Positions 6,786-13,373 of a DNA stretch of 13,373 bases are shown here, piece after piece. Location: contig OUQQ01000557.1 of NCBI GenBank assembly GCA_900404475.1, forward strand, positions 1 to 13,373, read 5' to 3'. Below the pieces are notes generated by a model. The model ran no database searches and was not told the DNA's origin. It saw only the letters and a program-made list of their open reading frames with translations. The stretch's first letter is position 1. Each line of letters opens with the position of its first letter. The position numbers and the translations under genes are program-made. The DNA comes from Spongospora subterranea (lineage: Eukaryota; Endomyxa; Phytomyxea; Plasmodiophorida; Plasmodiophoridae).

Positions 6786-8970
6786 ATGTTGCCGTCGGTA
6801 TTCCAGCGCTTGCTCAGCGCTCATGGGGGGAAGTTGATCAGCTTGGGATTGACGGGATCTGGAGCTGCCTATATCTATTATCAAGATCATAACCCGCTGG
6901 AGCCGTCAGTCCGCTTCTTGGTAATGATCCTTGCACCCTTTGTGTTGTTGATTTAATCATTGAATTCTGGTTCAATTCAAAGAGGACCGCTTCCTGCGCT
7001 GTATCAATCGCCATAGACTACCAGTTGTCAAAGTGCGATGACGATGATAACGAATGCCTTGCAGCAGTCCATACCAGGAGCGCCAAGAAGCTCGTAACGC
7101 TTTGCTTGCGCAATGGAGGGTAAATTTCAGACACTTTGTGCGAAGACGTCGTGCCAAAGCTCTTCGATATCAGGATATACGTAAAGGCCGGGCAATATAT
7201 GGCGTCTCTAACGCACGTGTTTCCTATCGAGTACACAAAAACGTTGTCAACACTGCAGGATCAGGCTGCCCCCAGGAATTATTCTGAAGTCATCAAAGTT
7301 TTCACACAGGAACTCAAGTGTCATCCTGATGAAATTTTCTCGACTATCGATACATGTCCATTAGCAGCAGCCAGCCTCGCACAGGTTCTGTCATATTTTT
7401 TCATCCAAATCCGAAGTGGATTCCTATCATTAACTGACTATTCAGGTTCACAGAGCCATTCTTCGAGATTCTGGGATAGAGGTTGCTGTCAAAGTTCAAG
7501 TATGTTGACAGTTTGAGTGCTGAATTATCCACCATGTATGTTAAAGGAATGTTTTCAGTACCCAAGATTACACGCCTTGTTCTTATCTGACCTGGTGTCC
7601 TTGACCAATATATGCAAGTGTTTGGGCAGGATCTATCCAAACCTAGATTTAATGTGGATGGTAGAGGAATTTAGAGGTACAAGTTACTCCCATCCCCTAT
7701 CGTATTATGACTTATCACAATGCTCGCAGGAAATTTAATGAAAGAGCTAGATTTCAGGTTGGAAGGCAAATCAGCAGAGCGCATTTCTCAATACCTATCC
7801 TTGCGTAATGACGTAGCTGTTCCCAAAATATATTGGAAGTACACCACAGGAAAAATCCTCGTCATGGATTTCATAGAAGGTCACAGTTATCGACACCATG
7901 ATCAGGGGAAGTTAATTCGATATAGGGGTGAAAGTTACCAATATCAAGGCATTAAATTCTTTAGGGTTTGATCCAAAGGAAGTTGGTGCCATTGTTTGTG
8001 ATGTATTCGCCGAGATGATTTTCCAGTATGGTTTTATCCATGCTGATCCTCATGCAGGTTCTCATCTGCGTCAACGTATTCTAGAATTCTCATCAAGAAT
8101 CTATAGGAAACATATTGGTTCGCCGAAGGCCAGGAAATTTTTCTAAACCGCAGATTGTCCTATTAGATCACGGGCTGTATCAGGAGCTTTCTGATGGTTT
8201 CCGCCTCGATTATTGTGAGCTGTGGTTGGCATGTCTGTGGTTAGATCGCGACAAACTGAAAGACATCTGCAGCAGACTGAATGTTGAACAGTATTATAAG
8301 TGCGACCAGATTTTGTTTCCTCAAAATGCTTTTCCCATCAATTTGTCAACAGGTTTTTTCCGATCATGTTCACATTTAGATCATTGCCGTCAAAAGGGGG
8401 CACATGCCGTCGTCTCGGTGATCCTGTCACAAAAGCAGACATAGTAAATGAGATTAAAGGCCTCGGAGCTGAATTTCAAGTCGATGTACGTAGAATCGAT
8501 TGTACTCTCCTGCTATAGGGTTTTAACTGCTTAGCACTGCCTGTAGGGTTTAAGCGAATCGTTGAACCGATTTCTCTCGAATCTCCCCAGACCGGTAGCG
8601 TTGGCATTATGCGATAACTTGTTTTAATATCTGTTTCAGATGCTGCTAATTTTGAAAACACAAAATCTAGTCAGGCAAATAAATAAAGAGCTGCATGGTT
8701 CTACGCTGCTGCGAATGCAGTCTATGTTCTGTTGGGCTGTTCGAGGTAGTTATTCGTCGCAGCACCATAGGTAAATACTGGCACAATTCACAAAGCAAGG
8801 TGTGGCTTATTGTGAATTATAGTCTATGGAGGAAAATAATCGATGCGTGCATTGTCGAGTACCAACTTGTGCGACTGCGATTAAACCTGTGGTTGCTGAA
8901 TATTGGCCTATGGTTTCGCGATTCCAGTTGGAGACAGAATCGGGCACACGGGCAAATTATGATAGGATAG
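6786..8970 (+). CDS. ADCK1: ADCK1-like UbiB-family atypical kinase, mitochondrial
   Basis: Twelve exons: 6786-6920, 6983-7119, 7174-7384, 7446-7499, 7559-7676, 7730-7879, 7926-8057, 8107-8299, 8353-8485, 8547-8594, 8640-8770 and 8823-8970, joined in frame to 529 aa (human ADCK1 is about 530). UbiB proteins are kinase-fold ATPases. ADCK1/MCP2-type members sit in mitochondria and affect lipid homeostasis and inner-membrane structure. Seen: an N-terminal basic segment with a short hydrophobic helix (about residues 17-33), consistent with mitochondrial import; KxGQ as VKAGQY (95-98); the Ala-rich loop PLAAASLAQ (153-161) replacing the P-loop; the ATP-site Lys in VAVKVQ (K177); KELDF (223-227); the catalytic-loop motif DPHAGN (309-314); and LLDHG (331-335) for DFG. 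The C-terminal helices include MLLILKTQN. The Pro of the usual DPHPGN is Ala. Introns are 45-62 bp with very varied donors. The ATG at 6786 has A at -3. It looks intact. Confidence 0.95.
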
Positions 8971-9777
8971 ATAAACAAAACATTTCCCAAAAATTGGATG
9001 CAACGAAGAGTTTGTTCTGTGAGACACCAATTGAGCAGATCAAATTTGTGAACCAATGAAACATCGATTTTCAAACAATCTCCAATCTGGTGAATCATTT
9101 CGATTAGATTCAGTTTTCCAGGGTTGAAGGTATCCAAGCCGCTGAGGTTGATATTGCGTGTCGGTGATCGATAATTCAGCGGCCCCGAATCGCAGACTCT
9201 TGTTGAGAGCAATTTAAAAAAACTGCTACGGGCGCCGCTAACATTATAAGCCTAGGTAGGTTCGGATTTGAACTGCTTTATTGACGTGTTTACAGTCGGC
9301 AAATGTGTAACAATTATCAAAGGATTAATGAACAAAATTCACCTCATTTGAAGGGCAGAGGTGAAATGGATCAACACACATGAACCTAGGACTAAGAGTG
9401 TTAAGAGAAGATAGAATCATCGTGTGCTCCGATGCTTGCAGAATCCTGAACCACGAACCAGAAAACACGCCAGGTGCTCAAGTGCTAATGGTCAAACAAA
9501 GATTCGAACATTAAGCAATTGATGACACACAATAGTGCATTGTCTTCATGAAATATGAGCTTGTCATTCTCCGACTACTATCGATCGTAATTTTGATCCT
9601 AAACGATGATCAAGAGTTCGTAAACCTGGAATAAATCCGGTGATTATCGTCAATACAAGCGATTACTGATACCTGAGGAGGCGATTGATTACCGCTCTGA
9701 CCGCTACCGAAGAGCAATCACAAAATCCAGAACATCACAAAAGAATCAAATTTTGGATTGAATACATAGTTTACTCT
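8971..9777. other. Intergenic region between two convergent genes
   Basis: This lies between the 3' ends of the ADCK1-like gene and the small minus-strand gene. No RNA gene or repeat is recognised. A minus-strand open frame at 8817-9212 (131 codons, first codon TTG) overlaps the last ADCK1 exon in antisense, and a short plus-strand ATG frame lies at 9380-9514 (44 codons). Neither resembles a known protein. A GGTTCGGATTTGAAC stretch near 9258 looks like a tRNA T-arm at first sight but has no matching stems. Confidence 0.4.
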
Positions 9778-10223
9778 TTATAATCTACTAGCCCGGGCTC
9801 TGGCGAGGTCTTCACCAAGGATCCGCTCCATCGTCTCCGCAATCTCCTGCTTTTCGACATACTCCACAAATCCAGTTCCTGGAGGCACCGAATCAAGCTC
9901 CATCTTCCCCCAAACTGTTTCAAGTTGTCTGTAATGGCTTTGCTAAAGGGTTCGCCGTCAGTTCGAATTTTCAGATATTCCACAAAAATCGGTCGACATA
10001 CGAGAAACAAGAACAGCGAGTCGCACTGCATCTCGAATTTGACGAGATGATTGTAGAGCAGAAGGCGATTGCGATCATTTGAGTCACAAGGGTCCAGCAA
10101 CAGCTGCGTCATTGAGGTGAACAGGTCCTGCAAACGCGCCTCGATGGCGATCGCCTGCTTGGTGACGACCGGCTCGAGCGTGACCGGCGACGATTCCACC
10201 CGGACCTCCGTGGACGGATTCAT
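9778..10223 (-). CDS. Small two-exon helical protein, family not recognised
   Basis: On the minus strand, exon 1 is 10223-10002 and exon 2 is 9942-9778, separated by a 59-bp intron with a GTATGT donor, an AACTGAC branch-like site and a TTTAG acceptor. The protein has 128 aa. It begins MNPSTEVRVESSP, has a predicted helix from about residue 22 to 72 (VTKQAIAIEARLQDLFTSM and a leucine-rich continuation to DSLFLFL), then QSHYRQLETVWGKMEL, a VPPGTGF turn, and a charged C-terminal helix with EYVEKQEIAETMERILGEDL. Without splicing the frame instead runs to 9771 with a low-quality tail, so the join is well supported. Length and layout resemble small subunits of multi-protein complexes (Mediator or BLOC/BORC-like coiled-coil subunits), but I see no diagnostic motif and do not assign it. 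It is transcribed divergently from striatin, 491 bp away. Confidence 0.75.
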
Positions 10224-10576
10224 CTGACGAGGACGATGCGCGCGATTTGGCCCACAATCAGAGTGATGCGGTGCTGGACAAGTGCACGTCTTATAATACT
10301 GGAGAGGAAATCCAGTTTTTTAGACGTTGGGACGACATTGAAGTTCGTGCTACGCTAGCAAGCATCATTCTATGCAAACCGAATTTTGTCGTTGAAACCA
10401 AAAACAACAATCTTCATGCGTGTTGTTGTCACGCCCGAGTTCGGGGGCGCCGTCTGACCCGGCTGGAACTCACGCCTGCAAAAACAAACATTTCGGATGG
10501 TCATCTCCAGCCCAAAGACCATCGGCTGCGGCCTCCTTATCCGTGCACAGCAATAGTGCGCAGTCAAATCTGGTGA
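10184..10576 (+). other. Unexplained 130-codon open frame in the divergent upstream region
   Basis: The plus strand is open from after a TGA at 10181-10183 to a stop at 10574-10576. This is longer than chance would usually give at this base composition. The first 60 codons look protein-like: WTDSSDEDDARD, then AVLDKC, then EEIQFFRRWDDIEVRATLAS. The rest is Cys/Arg/Pro-rich and less convincing. There is no ATG in frame near its start, and the first 40 bases are antisense to the start of the small minus-strand gene. It may be an exon of an uncharacterised transcript, a 5' exon or leader of striatin, or chance. No family is recognised. The remainder up to 10714 would be the leader or promoter of striatin, with no core element I can point to. 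Confidence 0.25.
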
Positions 10577-10714
10577 AAAGGTGCGTGTAACCGAAGCTAT
10601 AATATTTGCGCAGTGCTAAAGATCGAAAGGTGCGTTAAGTAGATTCGTATCGGAGCGGTAAATTGCAATCGTTTTTTCAAACGTGGTATTGTGGGTCGAG
10701 TCGATCCTGTTTTC

Positions 10715-12909
10715 ATGGAGGCGGACCGCCTCATGTCAGCCGACACAGTGCTGGCATCTCGCTCCCTTCCGCCCGGGATCCGTTCATCGATCGACACATT
10801 GATCGAGGAGTATTCGCAGCTCGAACGCCTGCGGGCGTCATGGTTGATGCAGGAAGCGGCACTGAAGGCGAAGATCGAGACGATGGAGAAAGATAAGCTC
10901 ATTGAATCCAAGGCGCGGTCCTCATTAGCGGCCAGGATAGGGATGCTTGAATACGCATTGAAGGAAAACCGCATCGCATCTCCTGATGCCGATGGTACAA
11001 ATCAACTTCCGACAAAAATGGATCGAAAAGATAAAATTGCTCCGGGGTTATCCAGATCACCAGAAAAAGATAAATCTGTGCGGCCAGGAAGTTCTGACAA
11101 GTACAAAACCCTGCCGTCAAACTTTATGTCGCGCAACGCAAGTTCAAATACTGGGTCGCGAATGCTTTGGAAATATCTTGAAGAACTCGGTTATAAACCG
11201 GCGTCATCCCCCGCTATCATGGAGGATGAATCCGTGCCCGATCAAGAGAATGTTTCAGAGCAGCAAACAGCAACGCCGTCACCTGTTGATACGCATCCGC
11301 TGTCGCAAACGATCCCGGATCAAGATCCGCCGACTGCATTGCGCCCTAAACCGTCATTGCAATCTGCTCCTCCTAGACCTGTTGCTGTATCAAACTCTGG
11401 CTTGGTAGAAAGACGGCAGAGTAGGCAGGATTTGGATGAACAAATTTTGGGGTTTTCCAATCCAGAAGAAGAGTCAGCATCTGAGGAGACGTTTGAGCAG
11501 ACGGTACCGGCGCTTGGGCAGCTTCTTCCCAGGGGCGCTCCAAACCTTCCCAATGTAGACGTTGGAACTGATGCCGGGTATTCCTTCGAATGGTCGTGTC
11601 CACCACCTGCAGATATGCTTTGGAAGCCTAAACTTACGTTGGCCCATCATCTAGATTCAGTCAGGTCTGTGTGTTTTCACGATCAAGAACCCGCATTACT
11701 CAGTGGCTCTGAAGATGGTGATTCCGTGCGGATTACGTCCTGTACTGCGATCTGATGTTGTTTTCAGGAACGACCAAACTTTGGAATATCGATGCAGATC
11801 GCGGCAATCGCCGTTCACAGCCTGTTCATACATATCGAGGGCATTCATGCATGATTACGTCAGTTGCTATACACGGGGATGCATGCGTATCCGCATCCGT
11901 CGATGGCAAAATCATTGTTTGGGACTTGCCCGATCTAGAAAATGACGACCCTTATGACGCCCAATTATCCGCGCTAAAATTCAGGTTAGAATGTGATTCT
12001 TCGGAATATGATCAAATATCAGACTTATGTTCAGGAGAATGGTTTTGTTCGGTCATTCGGATGTCGTGTGGGATTTGCATCTTCGCAATCGCAGGCTGTT
12101 TTCAGCAGGAGCCGACGGCGTCGTCAATTTTTGGGACGTGAGCCCTTCAGACGAGGTCCCTACTCCTAAACACGTATTCCTACGATCAGGTTTCAAATTC
12201 GGATTTAAGTGTTAATGTATTGATTAATTTTTGCCCAGACGACCATGGTGTTCCACTCCTGAATCAATCATGTTGTTCTGCAACCCCTTTGACATGTGAC
12301 AGCAACCAACTCTTGGTCGCCTACCTATCAGGAGATTTGGCACAATTTGATGTTACAACGGGGCAATGCGTTAGAACTTTCAAACAGGTACTTCGGCGCG
12401 GGGATGCGTAGAGCTTTTACTGATTTCAGAAATTGCTCAGGTTTCCAGGCTTGTCCGTGTCGTCTCGCACCCGGTCCATCCTTTAGCACTCTGTGCTTCT
12501 GTAGATAACACTATTTTATTCTGCGATGTCAATGCCGGCACTTTTGTGCATCGAATGCTTGCTCACGCTCAAGTAACTCAACGTTGTGGGTTGCTGTGTC
12601 AATGAGTTTACCTGTTTCTTCAGACCGTGACGTCATTGTCTATATCCAACGATGGTTCTTCAATGGTTTCATCGTGTCACGACGCTTCCATACGCTTTTG
12701 GGACTTAACAAAGCGCTGTTGCAATCAGGACTTATCTGCTCATCAGACGCATCGTCGGAAATACGGCGAGGTCTTTCCCCACCACCTTTCGTGAATTTGC
12801 AGTTCATGACGTTTTTTTTCAGGCGATTCACTCTGTTGCATTCCATCCAACACGAGCGTATGTCGCAAGTGGAGGGGCTGATTGTGCTGTCAAAGTCTAC
12901 CAATCTTGA
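10715..12909 (+). CDS. STRN: Striatin, STRIPAK/PP2A regulatory scaffold
   Basis: Seven exons: 10715-11717, 11768-11984, 12035-12189, 12239-12387, 12441-12572, 12624-12770 and 12823-12909 give 629 aa; introns are 49-53 bp. Striatin (B''' subunit) tetramerises through its coiled coil, binds PP2A A/C and brings GCKIII kinases, MOB and STRIP together; in fungi it controls cell fusion and development. Seen: coiled coil at about 22-86 ending with MLEYALK (77-83), a striatin hallmark; YLEELGYK in the linker, like the conserved YLQEVGY; a Ser/Pro-rich region; and from about residue 301 a WD40 propeller (KLTLAHHLDSVRSVCFH, SGSEDGTTKLWNID, SASVDGKIIVWDL, GADGVVNFWDV, SCHDASIRFWDL) ending ASGGADCAVKVYQS. 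The start is the first in-frame ATG with G at +4. The N-terminus is short and lacks the poly-Ala/Gly and obvious caveolin-binding part of animal proteins. All introns preserve WD40 repeat continuity, so the gene appears intact. Confidence 0.95.
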
Positions 12910-13373
12910 CATTATGTGTCACCATCAAACGTTTTTTTAATACAAACCCACAGAATATCCATTTCATTCCTCAATTCCAATCAAAGATATGCATCCGCTG
13001 ATTTTCAAACTCTTGTCGCTATGTTTTTCGATCATCTAATCTCCTCCTCTGCATCAGCCTTTCGCGATTCAGCGTGCCAGGATTTCTACCTGGGGGCGCC
13101 TACAATAGGTGTTCCGGGACAATGACGAACGCCTTTGGTCCAGCAATGAAAGACGGGAGGGTGTAACCTGGGCCTTCTGCCGACACTCTTTCAAGAACCC
13201 TCTAGATCTCTTACGTAATCGTGAAGGCCTTAACTTCCCGACTGACGCCATATTTCTAATCTGGGCAGATATTACATCCGTTTGCACAAACCTGAGCATA
13301 GAATTCATTGTTGCGGTTACCCATCTTATAGTGATGTGTATTACGTTTCAATCCATGATATGACCAATATACG
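12910..13373. other. Downstream region of striatin, nothing convincing
   Basis: Two overlapping frames lie at 13069-13308 (minus, 79 codons, Arg/Ser-rich) and 13109-13363 (plus, 84 codons, GTG or ATG start unclear). Neither resembles a known family. A minus-strand reading with a short N-terminus starting MGNRNNEFYAQ near 13322 and a basic segment after a possible 31-bp intron is imaginable but weak. A gene entering from beyond the right edge cannot be excluded. Confidence 0.3.

Noticed and set aside
9250..9275. tRNA-like T-arm (GGTTCGGATTTGAAC)
   Set aside because: No pairing T-stem, acceptor stem, D-arm or anticodon arm could be found on either strand around it.
12388..12429. Earlier acceptor at 12429 for the fourth striatin intron
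   Set aside because: It shifts the frame away from the WD40 sequence; only the acceptor ending at 12440 restores VSRLVRVVSHP and the following repeats.
13069..13363. Overlapping 79- and 84-codon frames at the right end as genes
   Set aside because: They lie on opposite strands over the same bases, show no known motif, and neither has a convincing start, so neither can be preferred.
1..13373. CRISPR arrays, bacterial operons, riboswitches or prokaryotic defence systems
   Set aside because: The window is eukaryotic and intron-rich; no regularly spaced repeats or prokaryotic signals were seen.

Overview
The window is eukaryotic nuclear DNA from a compact, intron-rich genome. Genes are broken by GT-AG introns of only 42 to 62 bp, and five spliced genes can be read through them. 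A striatin gene (a STRIPAK scaffold, mainly known from animals, fungi and relatives) lies beside a nicotinamidase of the yeast Pnc1 size, an enzyme fungi and invertebrates have and vertebrates lack. With short introns and plant- or oomycete-like repeat families, I infer an early-diverging fungus (chytrid-like) or a related small-genome opisthokont. The species cannot be fixed from this sequence.

Layout. 1-1430 is an accessory island of broken, probably transposon-linked sequence: the start of a minus-strand Myb/SANT-like fragment running off the left edge, a plus-strand DUF6818-like fragment, a second inverted copy of its 3' part forming a 149/148-bp palindrome, a second 44-bp palindrome abutting it, and a decayed pogo/Tigger-type DDE transposase on the minus strand. 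1430-2400 shows nothing I can name. 2401-3554 is a FYVE zinc-finger protein (335 aa in my model) with a PP1-docking-like RVRF motif. 3555-4929 has no confident gene but several stacked short open frames. 4930-5677 is a complete nicotinamidase (3 exons, 216 aa). 5678-6785 is intergenic with short direct repeats. 6786-8970 is a complete ADCK1-type mitochondrial UbiB-family kinase-like protein (12 exons, 529 aa). 8971-9777 is intergenic. 9778-10223 (minus) is a small two-exon helical protein of 128 aa that I cannot assign. 10224-10714 is the divergent upstream region shared with striatin and carries a long unexplained open frame. 10715-12909 is a complete striatin (7 exons, 629 aa). 12910-13373 has no convincing gene.

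The identified genes are housekeeping and not an operon-like system: endosomal PI3P recognition (FYVE), NAD salvage (nicotinamidase), mitochondrial lipid/inner-membrane biology (ADCK1) and PP2A scaffolding (striatin). The most unusual material is the nested inverted-repeat island at the left and the unexplained open stretches between genes. I found no sign of a new multi-gene system. Exon joins were made by eye from reading-frame continuity and family similarity, without transcript data.
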